From AC-32 sp963746155 (GTDB lineage: Bacteria > Actinomycetota > Thermoleophilia > Gaiellales > Gaiellaceae), in contig CAVVAB010000009.1 in NCBI GenBank assembly GCA_963746155.1, positions 372,001-436,000 of the forward strand: a DNA stretch of 64,000 nucleotides, read 5' to 3'. This document shows positions 53,184-61,997 of the stretch, piece by piece. The notes beneath the pieces are model-generated. The model made no database searches, was not told the origin of the DNA, and worked only from the letters and a program-made list of their open reading frames with translations. The translations under genes and the position numbers were made by a program. The stretch's first letter is position 1. Each line of letters opens with the position of its first letter.

Positions 53184-53568
53184 GACGTATCCCGACGATC
53201 TGCGCTACCACCCCGAGCACGACTGGGCGCGCATCGACGGCGACGAGGCGACCTTCGGCGTGACCTGGTTCGCGCAGGATGCGCTCGGCGAGCTCGTGCA
53301 CTTCGAGCCGCCCGAGGTCGGCGCGACGGTGACGAAGGACGAGTCCTACGCCGAGGTCGAGTCGGTCAAGGCGGTCTCGGACGTGATCGCGCCGCTCTCG
53401 GGCGAGATCCTCGCGGTCAACGCCGCTCTCGTGAGCGCGCCCGAGACGGTGAACTCCGACCCGTACGGCGAGGGCTGGATCGTCCGCGTCCGCATGTCGG
53501 ACTCCGGCGAGGTCGACGCACTGATGGACGTCGAGGCGTACCGGCGCCACCTCGCCGAGCAGGCGTGA
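53176..53568 (+). CDS. gcvH: Glycine cleavage system H protein
   Basis: 130 residues. The lipoylated lysine is K65 in YAEVESVKAVSDVIAP; start MAETYPDDLRYHPEHDWARI. Carries the aminomethyl intermediate between P, T and L proteins. GGGAGGAGCGGA right before the ATG is a good ribosome site and lies inside the end of gcvT. Confidence 0.95.
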   Translation: MAETYPDDLRYHPEHDWARIDGDEATFGVTWFAQDALGELVHFEPPEVGATVTKDESYAEVESVKAVSDVIAPLSGEILAVNAALVSAPETVNSDPYGEGWIVRVRMSDSGEVDALMDVEAYRRHLAEQA

Positions 53569-54884
53569 CGGGCTACCTGGCGCTCACCGACGTCGACCGG
53601 GAGGCGATGCTCGAGACGATCGGCGTCTCGTCGGTCGAGGAGCTGTTCGCCGATCTCCCGGCGGGCGTTCGCTTCGGGCGCGAGCTCGACCTGCCGCCGG
53701 CGCTGACCGAGCAGGAGCTGACCGCGTACTTCGAGCAACTCGCGTCGGAGAACCACCACGCCGAGATCTCGTTCCTCGGCGCGGGCCTCTACGACCACTA
53801 CGTCCCGGCCGTCGTCGACGCCGTCCTCCAGCGCGGCGAGTTCCTCACGGCATACACGCCGTACCAGCCCGAGCTGAGCCAGGGCGTCCTGCAGGCGATC
53901 TTCGAGTACCAGACGGCGATCTGCGAGCTCACCGGGATGGACGTCTCGAACGCCTCCGGGTACGACGGCACCACGGTCGCCGCGGACGCGTGCTACATGG
54001 CCAAGCACGTGACGGGTCGCTCGAAGGTCGTCGTCACCGAAGCGACGAGCCCGCAGGTCCGCCAGGTCGTGAAGACCTACGCGCCCGGTTTCGGGCTCGA
54101 GGTCGTCGACGTCCCGCACCGGGACGGCGCGACCGATCCGGAGGAGCTCCGCGCTGCCGCCGAGGACGCGGCCTGCGTCATCTTCCAGCACCCCAACTTC
54201 TTCGGAGTGCTGGAGCCCGCACCCGAGCTCGCCGCCGCGGCCGCCGATGCCGACGCGCTTCCGGTCGCGCACGTCGACCCTCTTTCGCTAGGAGTGCTCG
54301 AGGCCCCGGGCCGGTACGGCTGCGCGATCGCGATCGGCGAGGGGCAGCCCGCCGGCAACCACGTCTCCTACGGCGGTCCGCACTACGGCTTCCTCGCGGC
54401 CCGCTCCGACCTCATCCGCAGGATGCCGGGCCGGATCGTCGGCGAGACCACTGACGCCGCGGGGAACCGCGGCTATGTGCTGACCCTGCAGACGCGCGAG
54501 CAGCACATCCGGCGCGAGAAGGCGACGTCGAACATCACGACCAACCAGACGCTCCTGTCCCTGGCGGGTCTCGTCTACCTCTCGTGGCTCGGGCCGCAGG
54601 GGCTGCGCGAGGTGGGGGAGACCTGCATGGCCCTCGGCGCGTACGCGAAAGAGCGCCTGGGCCTTCCACTCGTGTTTGCGGATCGGACAACGTTCAAGGA
54701 GTTTGCCGTACGCGTCGGACGGCCCGCCCGCGATGTCGTGCGGGACGCGCTCGCGCAGGGCGTCCACCCCGGCTATGCGCTCGGCCGCGACTACCCGGGC
54801 ATGGACGACGTGCTCCTCGTCGCGACCACCGAGCGTCGGACGCCGGCCGAGATCGACCGGCTCGCGGAGGTGCTGGCGTCGTGA
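53565..54884 (+). CDS. gcvPA: Glycine dehydrogenase (decarboxylating) subunit 1
   Basis: 439 residues, intact; GTG start overlaps gcvH. SENHHAEISFLGAGLYDHYVPAVV, YTPYQPELSQGVLQAIFEYQT, NASGYDGTTVAADACYMAK, HVSYGGPHYGFLA and TREQHIRREKATSNITTNQTLL are GcvPA signatures. Together with subunit 2 it forms the PLP-dependent P protein, split into two chains as in Firmicutes, Thermus and some actinobacteria. Confidence 0.95.
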   Translation: MTGYLALTDVDREAMLETIGVSSVEELFADLPAGVRFGRELDLPPALTEQELTAYFEQLASENHHAEISFLGAGLYDHYVPAVVDAVLQRGEFLTAYTPYQPELSQGVLQAIFEYQTAICELTGMDVSNASGYDGTTVAADACYMAKHVTGRSKVVVTEATSPQVRQVVKTYAPGFGLEVVDVPHRDGATDPEELRAAAEDAACVIFQHPNFFGVLEPAPELAAAAADADALPVAHVDPLSLGVLEAPGRYGCAIAIGEGQPAGNHVSYGGPHYGFLAARSDLIRRMPGRIVGETTDAAGNRGYVLTLQTREQHIRREKATSNITTNQTLLSLAGLVYLSWLGPQGLREVGETCMALGAYAKERLGLPLVFADRTTFKEFAVRVGRPARDVVRDALAQGVHPGYALGRDYPGMDDVLLVATTERRTPAEIDRLAEVLAS

Positions 54885-56375
54885 AGCTGATCTTCGAGAA
54901 GTCGCGCCCGGGCCGCCGCGCGGGGAGACTCCCGGCGCATGACCTGCCGGCTCCGGAGGTTCCCGACGAGCTTCGCCGAGCCGAGCCGCCGCGACTGCCC
55001 GAGATAGCCGAGCCCGATCTCCTGCGCCACTTCACCGAGCTGTCGACTCGCAACTTCGGCGTCGACACGGGCTTCTACCCGCTCGGCTCGTGCACGATGA
55101 AGCACAACCCGCGCGTGAACGAGCGATTCGCGTCGCTACCAGGGTTCCGCGACCTGCACCCGCTCGAGGACGAAGATCACGTGCAGGGAGCGCTCCGACT
55201 CTGCGTCGAGCTCCAGGAGGCGCTGGCGGAAGTCACCGGTCTTCCGGCGGTGTCCCTCCAGCCCGCGGCCGGCTCGCAGGGCGAGCTCACAGGCCTGATG
55301 CTGATGCACGCCTACTTCGCGGATCGCGGAGAGGACGAGCAGCGGCGCAAGATCGTGATCCCCGACACCGCCCATGGCACGAACCCGGCCAGCGTGACGA
55401 TGACCGGGTACGAGCTGACGCATGTCCAGACCGACGCGCGCGGGAACATCGACGTCGAGGACCTGCGCACCAAGGTCGACGAGCACACGGCGGGGCTGAT
55501 GCTCACGAACCCGTCGACGCTCGGCCTCTTCGACGAGAACATCGAGGAGATCGAGCGAGATCTTCCACGGCGCAGGCGCCCTCATGTACTACGACGGCGC
55601 GAACCTGAACGCTGTCTGCGGGATCTCGCGGCCGGGCGACATGGGCTTCGACATCGTCCATATCAACCTGCACAAGACGTTCTCGCAGCCGCACGGAGGT
55701 GGCGGGCCCGGCGGCGGCCCGGTAGCCGTTGCCGAGAGGCTCGAGCCGTTCCTCCCGGTTCCGGCGATCGTCCGCGACGGCGAACGCTTCCGCTTCGACT
55801 ACGACCGTCCGCGCTCGATCGGGAAGGTTCGCGGCCACTACGGGCCGTTCGGCGTCTTCGTCCGCTCGTACGCGTTCATTCGTGCGTACGGGCCGGCGCT
55901 GCGCGAGATGTCGGAGGTCGCGGTGCTGAACGCGAACTACCTCCTCGCCCGGCTGCGCGACGCGTACGAGCTTCCGTTCGACCGGCTGTGCATGCACGAG
56001 TTCGTGCTCTCCGCGCGTGGGCTCAAGCGCGAGCACGGCGCGACCGCCCTCGACGTCGCGAAGCGGCTGATGGACTACGGCTTCCACCCGCCCACCGTCT
56101 ACTTCCCGCTGGTCGTTTCGGAGGCGCTCATGATCGAGCCGACCGAGACGGAGGCGAAGGAGACGCTCGATGCCTTCGCCGACGCGATGCTCGCCATCGC
56201 CGCCGATGCGGCCGAGCGGCCGGAGGAGCTGAAGGAGGCGCCGCATGGCACCCCGGTCGGGCGGCTGGACGAGGTCAAGGCGGTGAAGCGCTCCGTCGTC
56301 CGCTACCAGTTCGAGGACCACCCGGACCTTGCGGCGGAGTCCGAGCCCGCGGTCGAGGCGTCGAAAGGCGCGTGA
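54881..56375 (+). CDS. gcvPB: Glycine dehydrogenase (decarboxylating) subunit 2 (one frameshift)
   Basis: About 497 residues from the GTG overlapping gcvPA. GFYPLGSCTMKHNPRVNE, QPAAGSQGELTGLM, AHGTNPASVTMTG, then a break near 55560 before IFHGAGALMYYDGANLNA, and DIVHINLHKTFSQPHGGGGPG with the PLP lysine. Ends SEPAVEASKGA with the stop overlapping the next ATG (TGATG). Confidence 0.92.
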
Positions 56376-57418
56376 TGATCGACCTCCGCTCGGACACCAA
56401 GACGCAGCCGAGCGCGGAGATGCGCGCCGCGATCGCCGCGGCCGAGGTCGGCGACGAGCAGCGGCGCGAGGACCCGACCGTGAACGAGCTCGAGCGCCGT
56501 GCGGCGGAACTGCTCGGGCAGGAGGAAGCGGTCTTCGTTCCGACGGCGACGATGGCGAACGAGATCGCGCTGCGCACGCTCTCGGAGCCGGGCGAGGAGG
56601 TCATCGCCGAGGTGAACTCGCACATCTTCATCTCGGAGCTCGGCGGGCCTGCGGTGTTCGCCGGCCTGATGACACGGCCGCTCCGCTGCGAGGCGGGACG
56701 CTTCACGCCCGAGCAGATCCGGGAGACGGTCCGCGCCGGCGACGCGACGCACACGCCCCGCACGGGGATCGTCTCGGTCGAGGACACCCACAACGCGTCG
56801 GGCGGCCGGTTCTGGCGGCGCGCGGAGATCGACGCGGTCGTCGCCACGGCGCGCGAGCTCGAGCTCAACCTGCACCTCGACGGCGCGCGGATCATGAACG
56901 CCTCGGTCGCATCCGGTGTGCCGTCGGCGGAGATCGGCCGCCCGTTCGACACGGTCACGCTCTGCCTCTCGAAGGGGCTCGGCTGCCCGCTCGGCGCGAT
57001 CGTCGCCGGCTCGTCCGAGCGGATGGCGAAGGCGCGGCGGCTCAAGCACCAGTTCGGCGGCGCGATGCGGCAGGCCGGGATCGTCGCGGCCGCGGGCGTC
57101 TACGCGCTCGAGCACAACATCGAGCGGCTGGCCGAGGACCACGAGCGCGCGCGGCGGCTCGCCGAAGGGCTCGACGCGGCGGGCGTCCCGGTCGACCTCG
57201 AGCAGGTGGAGACGAACTTCGTGCAGGTCGACCTGGCTCCGCTCGGGCTCGCTCCCGAGGAGGCGCTTTCCCGGCTGATGGAGGCCGGCGTCGGGCTTTC
57301 GATGACGGCCCACGCCACGCGGCTCCGCGCGGTCACCCACCTGGACATCGACGACGAGGACATCGAGCGGGCGGTCGAGCTGATCCCCCGCGCGCTCGGG
57401 GCGCTTGCTCGGGCCTGA
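56375..57418 (+). CDS. ltaE: Low-specificity L-threonine aldolase
   Basis: 347 residues, intact. MIDLRSDTKTQPSAEMRAAI, EAVFVPTATMANEIALRTL, LHLDGARIMNASVASGV and the PLP lysine K200 in TVTLCLSKGLGCPLGAIV. Cleaves threonine/allo-threonine to glycine and acetaldehyde; the glycine then feeds the cleavage system encoded just upstream, a sensible operon partner. Confidence 0.92.
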   Translation: MIDLRSDTKTQPSAEMRAAIAAAEVGDEQRREDPTVNELERRAAELLGQEEAVFVPTATMANEIALRTLSEPGEEVIAEVNSHIFISELGGPAVFAGLMTRPLRCEAGRFTPEQIRETVRAGDATHTPRTGIVSVEDTHNASGGRFWRRAEIDAVVATARELELNLHLDGARIMNASVASGVPSAEIGRPFDTVTLCLSKGLGCPLGAIVAGSSERMAKARRLKHQFGGAMRQAGIVAAAGVYALEHNIERLAEDHERARRLAEGLDAAGVPVDLEQVETNFVQVDLAPLGLAPEEALSRLMEAGVGLSMTAHATRLRAVTHLDIDDEDIERAVELIPRALGALARA

Positions 57419-58745
57419 GGAGCGGTTCGACCGCCTCGTCCGGGCCGCGCAGCGCGAGGCCCGGCTGCCGAGCCTCCTGGCCGGGGTGTTTCGCGCTGGC
57501 GAGCTCGCGTGGTCGGCCGCTATCGGGCTCGCGGACGTGGAGGAGGGACGGGCGACGACGATCGACACCCAGCATCCGGTCGCGTCGATCACGAAGACGT
57601 TCACCGCGACGTCGGTCATGCAGCTGCGCGCAGAAGGAAAGCTCGCCCTCGACGACCGGCTCGAGCAGCACCTGCCCGAGGTCGAGCACGGCTCTCTGAC
57701 GCTGCGTCGGATGCTGGCTCACGCGTCGGGCCTCCAGCGCGAGCCGCCGGGCGAGGTCTGGGAGTCGCTCGTCTTCCCCGGTGAGGAAGAGCTGCTCGCG
57801 GGGCTCGGCGAGGCGGAACAGGTGCTCCCCGGCGACACTGCGTGGCACTACTCGAATCTCGCCTACGCGCTGCTCGGGCTCGTGGTGGCGCGGGTGTCGG
57901 GCACGCCGTTTCGCGAGTACGTCGAGGAGCGGTTGCTGGGACCGCTCGGCCTGGGGCGTACGACGTGGGGGCCGACGCTGCCCGCGGCGAAGCCGTACTT
58001 CGTCGAGCCGTACTCCGACTCGGTGCTACGGGAGCCCGAGCTGGAGCTCGGTGGCAAGGGCGGCGAGTCGGGGCTCTGCAGCACGATTGCCGACCTCGCG
58101 CGTTGGGGCTCGTTCATGTGCGCGCCGGACGAGGCCGTGCTGCCGGCGCCCGCGGTCGGCGAGATGCACGACGTCCAGATCATGGCCGAGCCGGACTGGA
58201 CGCTGGGCTGGGGCCTCGGCATCGAGCTGTGGCGCCGTGGCGAGCGGGTCTACGGCGGGCACACCGGCGGTTTCCCCGGTTTCGTCTCGATGCTCGTGTA
58301 CTTGAGGCGAGACAACGTGGGCGCAGTGCTGCTGACGAACGCGAGCCGCTGGCCGAAGATGGTCGAGACCGGGCTCCTGCTCGCCGAGGCGGCGGTCGAG
58401 GAGCTCGCGCCTGCCCCCGAGCCATGGACGCCGGAGGAGGCGCCGCCGGAGGCGATCGTGCCGTTGCTCGGGCGTTGGTGGGCGGAGGGCGCCGAGACGA
58501 TCTTCAGCTGGCGCGGCGGTCGGCTCGAGGCGCGTCTCGCCGCGGCTCCGCCGGAGCGGGCGCCTTCGGTGTTCGAGCCCGAGGGCGAGGATCTCTACCG
58601 CGCGGTCTCAGGCACCGAGCGCGGCGAGCTGCTCCGGATCGTGCGCGGTGAGGACGGCGAGGTCGTGAAGCTGTACTGGGCGACGTATCCGTTCACTCGA
58701 GCGCCGGAGACCTTCGGGCCCCCGTCGCCCGCCGATTCCCGCTAG
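57405..58745 (+). CDS. Serine hydrolase of the beta-lactamase/class C superfamily
   Basis: 446 residues, intact, from a TTG overlapping ltaE by 14 bp. Active-site S61-I-T-K64, Y149-S-N and the HTG motif in VYGGHTGGFPG. A C-terminal ~110-residue extra domain (VPLLGRWWAEGAETIFSWRGGRLEAR) is like the accessory domain of esterase/D-aminopeptidase relatives. No signal peptide, so cytoplasmic; more likely an esterase or peptidase than a beta-lactamase. Confidence 0.85.
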   Translation: MLGPEERFDRLVRAAQREARLPSLLAGVFRAGELAWSAAIGLADVEEGRATTIDTQHPVASITKTFTATSVMQLRAEGKLALDDRLEQHLPEVEHGSLTLRRMLAHASGLQREPPGEVWESLVFPGEEELLAGLGEAEQVLPGDTAWHYSNLAYALLGLVVARVSGTPFREYVEERLLGPLGLGRTTWGPTLPAAKPYFVEPYSDSVLREPELELGGKGGESGLCSTIADLARWGSFMCAPDEAVLPAPAVGEMHDVQIMAEPDWTLGWGLGIELWRRGERVYGGHTGGFPGFVSMLVYLRRDNVGAVLLTNASRWPKMVETGLLLAEAAVEELAPAPEPWTPEEAPPEAIVPLLGRWWAEGAETIFSWRGGRLEARLAAAPPERAPSVFEPEGEDLYRAVSGTERGELLRIVRGEDGEVVKLYWATYPFTRAPETFGPPSPADSR

Positions 58746-58757
58746 CGCCCCGTAGTT

Positions 58758-58836
58758 CGGTTCGCCCGGCCTCCTCCCCGAGGCGATCGTAACCGTGAGA
58801 TTCGCGCGTGTCTGTGACGAGGCGCAACGAAAGTGC
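58758..58836. repeat. Dispersed intergenic repeat, second copy (34-bp identity with 40819-40852)
   Basis: Starts with 34 bases identical to the ftsI-murE region, containing GCCTC-ctcccc-GAGGC, then GCGTGTCTGTGACGA and a hairpin GGCGCA-acgaaag-TGCGCC (58821-58839). It fills the convergent gap between the serine hydrolase and the antiporter; GAACC-gcggt-GGTTC (58856-58870) next to the antiporter stop may be its terminator. Confidence 0.65.
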
Positions 58837-58867
58837 GCCAACGTCGCCGTGCGTGAACCGCGGTGGT

Positions 58868-59917
58868 TCAGCGGTCCCCGGCGGCGAGGAACAGGGCGAC
58901 CGTGAGCCCGTACAGCGCGATCAGCACGAGCCCCTCGGAGCGCTTCGCCTGGCGGTCTCGCAGCACGAGCGCGACGCCGATCGCCGAGAGGGCCATCGCC
59001 ACGAGCTCGACCGGCCTGAACGTGAGCGGCAGCGCCGGCTTGACGACCCATGAGAGGAGCGCGATTGCAGGTGTGACGAACAGCGCCACCTGCGTGCTCG
59101 ACGAGACCGCGATCTCGCTCGAGAGGTACAGGTTCCCGCGCCGCGCGATCACGATCGCGCCGCCGTGCTCGGCCGCGTTGCCGACGAGGGCCACGATCAC
59201 CGCGGCCGTGAAGAACTCCGACAGGCCGACCGCGTTCGCGAACCCGTGCAGCGAGTGCACGAGGATCTCGCTGACGAAGGCGGTCACCAGGGTCGCAAGG
59301 CCGAGAACGACCAGCGCAGACGTCAAGCTCCAGCCGCCCGCCGGCTCGGCGCCGCTCTCGGCGTGCAACCGCCGGTGACGGCGGAGCCCGCGGATCGTCT
59401 GCGCCACGTACACGCACAGCAGCACCGCGGCCACCGGCACGGTCACGATCGCGAGCGAATGCCGCTCGGCGTTCCCGCTCCAGCCGGGTATCGAGGGCAC
59501 GAGAAAGAGCGCGATCGCGAGGAAGACGAGCGCGAGCTGCCCCATCAGCGAGCGCCGGTCGATCAAACGGTCGCGACCGGGGCCGAGGGCGACCGCGAGG
59601 CCGAGCACGAGGAGCAGGTTCGAGACGACGCTCCCCGCGAGCGAGCCGCGCACGACATTCGGCAGGCCTTGACCCACCGCGAACACCGCGATGATCAGCT
59701 CGGGCGCGTTGCCGAAGCTCGCGTTCAGGAAGCCGCCGATGCCCGGCCCGGTGTGCTCTCCGGCGTGCTCGGTCGCCTCGCCGATCAACCACGCCAGCGG
59801 AACCAGCGCCGCCGCCGCCACCAGGAAGAGCGTCGTGTCGCCCGCGTCGAAGACGTACCGCAACAGGAACGTGATGGGGGCCAGAACCAGCGACGCCCAG
59901 AGGAGCTTCCGGCCCAC
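58868..59917 (-). CDS. Calcium/proton exchanger (CaxA family)
   Basis: 349 residues with about eleven membrane helices, intact. The two alpha-repeats are plain: GGFLNASFGNAPELIIAVFA and ALVGNAAEHGGAIVIA, each with the acidic residue needed for cation transport. Exports Ca2+ in exchange for H+. Starts 19 bp from the divergent HAD gene. Confidence 0.92.
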   Translation of the reverse strand: MGRKLLWASLVLAPITFLLRYVFDAGDTTLFLVAAAALVPLAWLIGEATEHAGEHTGPGIGGFLNASFGNAPELIIAVFAVGQGLPNVVRGSLAGSVVSNLLLVLGLAVALGPGRDRLIDRRSLMGQLALVFLAIALFLVPSIPGWSGNAERHSLAIVTVPVAAVLLCVYVAQTIRGLRRHRRLHAESGAEPAGGWSLTSALVVLGLATLVTAFVSEILVHSLHGFANAVGLSEFFTAAVIVALVGNAAEHGGAIVIARRGNLYLSSEIAVSSSTQVALFVTPAIALLSWVVKPALPLTFRPVELVAMALSAIGVALVLRDRQAKRSEGLVLIALYGLTVALFLAAGDR

Positions 59918-59936
59918 GCCGCTACCCTAGCGACCC

Positions 59937-60659
59937 GTGCTGGAGGCCGTTCTCTTCGACTGGGGCGACACGCTGATGGAGTTCGCCTGGGACATGGAGC
60001 TGATCGCGGCAGGCCAGCGTGCGGGCCTCAAGGCGATCGGGGCCGAGCGGCTGGCCGAGGACGACGCCTTCGTCGACCCGGAAGCACGGTTCGCCGCGAT
60101 TACGGCTCTCTTCGAGGGAACGCTCGACGAGATCGATTACCCGGGGTTCGTCCGGGAGGCGCTCGAGGACGCCGGGGTCTTCGTCGACGAGGAGCAGTTG
60201 GGCCGCTTTCTCGAGGCCGAGCACGCGGCCTGGGATCCGGCGCGCGTGCTCGCGCGCGACACGCACGCCTTGCTCGAAGCGCTCAGGGACCGCGGCCTCA
60301 AGCTCGGGCTCGTCTCGAACGCGTTCGATCCTGGCTGGCTTCTCCATCGCGACCTGGAGCAGCTGGGACTGGCCGAGCGGCTCGACTTCGCCGTCTTCTC
60401 GTCCGAGGTCGGCAAGCGAAAGCCGCACCCGGAGATCTTCGAGCGCGCACTCGACGCCCTCGATGTCGAGCCCAGCCGAACCATGTTCGTCGGCGACCGC
60501 CTCTACGAGGACGTGCGCGGCTCCGGGGAGCTCGGGATGACGACGGTTCAGGCGGTCTGGTTCCGCGCCGACGAGCACCCCGAAGGCCGGGAGCCGGACC
60601 ACCAAGCGTTCACGATGATGGACGTCCTGAACGTCGCCGATCGCCTCGTCCGGGCCTGA
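59937..60659 (+). CDS. HAD-family hydrolase
   Basis: 240 residues from a GTG. Motif I VLFDWGDTLMEF (D-x-G-D-T, nucleophile Asp; the usual second Asp is Gly), motif II LVSNAFD, motif III lysine in VGKRKPHPEIFERAL and motif IV MFVGDRLYEDVRG. Probably a small-molecule phosphatase with a helical cap; substrate unknown. Confidence 0.85.
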   Translation: MLEAVLFDWGDTLMEFAWDMELIAAGQRAGLKAIGAERLAEDDAFVDPEARFAAITALFEGTLDEIDYPGFVREALEDAGVFVDEEQLGRFLEAEHAAWDPARVLARDTHALLEALRDRGLKLGLVSNAFDPGWLLHRDLEQLGLAERLDFAVFSSEVGKRKPHPEIFERALDALDVEPSRTMFVGDRLYEDVRGSGELGMTTVQAVWFRADEHPEGREPDHQAFTMMDVLNVADRLVRA

Positions 60660-60737
60660 ATCCGCTTCGGCCTTACCCGGGAATTCGCAACTTGTCAAGT
60701 CTTGCGCAGCGCGGGTTTCTGCGCCCACAATCCATCT

Positions 60738-61151
60738 ATGCGGACACGCGAGCAGGCGGCCACGCGGAGCCAGCTGCCCCTGCGCCCGCATGACGAAGTC
60801 GAGTGCCGCCGCTGCGAAGTTCACTGCGACAAGGTCGTCTATCCGGCGGCATGCGCGGGGCGCGGCTGCCCGTTCCTCTACTCCTACGAGGAGTTCGGCC
60901 ACACCTACATCGGGTGCATGCAGAACGTCTTCGAGGTCGAGATCGACTTCGACCTCCTCAGTGAAGCCGAGGCGCGGCGCGGCGGTTTCGGGGCGGTCAA
61001 GGTGATGAACCCGCCACTCCCGCTGTGCCAGGTCGAGGTGGAGGCCTGTTACGAGAGTCGGATCGACGAGCTCGGGTGCGTCAACCCCGAGTTCCACGAG
61101 CTGCCGGTCGGCGAGCCCTCGTTCCGGGTTTTCGCGCGGATCGCTTCGTAG
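60738..61151 (+). CDS. Cysteine-rich conserved hypothetical protein
   Basis: 137 residues from ATG 60738 (MRTREQAATRSQLPLRPHD). Cys pattern CRRCEVHCDKVVYPAACAGRGC, then GCMQNVFEVEID, CQVEVEACYESR and GCVNPEFHEL: nine cysteines, consistent with metal binding. The sequence reads as a real, conserved-looking domain, but I cannot name a function. Its 3' end overlaps the convergent nfo gene by about 70 bp. Confidence 0.7.
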   Translation: MRTREQAATRSQLPLRPHDEVECRRCEVHCDKVVYPAACAGRGCPFLYSYEEFGHTYIGCMQNVFEVEIDFDLLSEAEARRGGFGAVKVMNPPLPLCQVEVEACYESRIDELGCVNPEFHELPVGEPSFRVFARIAS

Positions 61152-61987
61152 CTCCCGCGTGTAGCTCCCTCAGCTTCCGTACCTGCTCCGCGTCCGGGCC
61201 TTTGCCCTCGCGCCCGGGAACCTCCATCACCGCGGGGAGCCCTTGAAGCTTGGGATGGCCGACGAAGACGCCGAGCTTCTCGCCCATGAGGCCGTCGCCG
61301 ATGTTGTCGTGCCGGTCGCGATTCGAGCCGAGCGGTGCTTTCGAATCGTTGACGTGCAGGCAGCGGAGCCGGTCGAGGCCGATCTCGCCGTCGAGATCCT
61401 TCAGCAGCTTGTCGAGCTCGCTTGCGGTCCGTGATGTCGTAGCCGGATGCGTAGAGGTGGCACGAGTCGAGGCAGATGCCGAGCCGCGGGTGGGCGTCGA
61501 GAGCCTCGTAGAGCGCGGCCAGCTCCTCGAGCGAGCGGCCGATCGTCCCGCCCGCGCCTGCCGTGTCCTCCATGCAGAGCCAGGTCGTCTCGTTGCAGTG
61601 TTCGAGCGCCTGTGCCAGGGCCGGCGCGACCCGCTCGACCGCGGCCTCGAACCCGGCGCCGAGGTGCGAGCCCACGTGGAAGACGACGGCCTCGGCCTCG
61701 ATCGCACACGCGGCGTCGACGGTCGAGCACAGGGTCGTGACGCTCTTCTCGTAGAAGTCGGCCTTCGGGCTCGCGAGGTTGACGAGGTAGAGCGCGTGGA
61801 CGAGGACGCCGCCGATCCCGAGCTCGGCGCGGCGCTCGCGGAAGGCCGCGAGGTCGGCCGGGTCGTGCTCGGGAAAGCGCCAGGCGCGGGGGCTCTGGAC
61901 GAAGAGCTGGACCGAGTCGATCTCGAGCTCGGCCGCGCGGTCGAGCGCCTTCGTGATCCCGCCGGAGCAGTGAGCGCCGAGCAGCAT
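61081..61987 (-). CDS. nfo: Deoxyribonuclease IV (apurinic endonuclease, one frameshift)
   Basis: Start MLLGAHCSGGITKALDRAAE; metal ligands of the endonuclease IV fold appear in VFHVGSHLGAG, CMEDTAGAG, GICLDSCHLYASGYD, then, after a frame break near 61418, CLHVNDSKAPLGSNRDRHDNIGDG and LPAVMEVPGREGKG. Cuts DNA 5' to abasic sites. The C-terminal tail after RKLRELHA runs into the Cys-rich gene on the other strand; its native stop may be earlier. Confidence 0.9.
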
Positions 61988-61997
61988 GTCCCGGACG

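Noticed and set aside
54584..57418. A 944-codon frame joining gcvPB and threonine aldolase
   Set aside because: The gcvPB reading continues in another frame after 55560 with the PLP lysine region, and the aldolase has its own ATG in a TGATG overlap; the join is a by-product of the frameshift.
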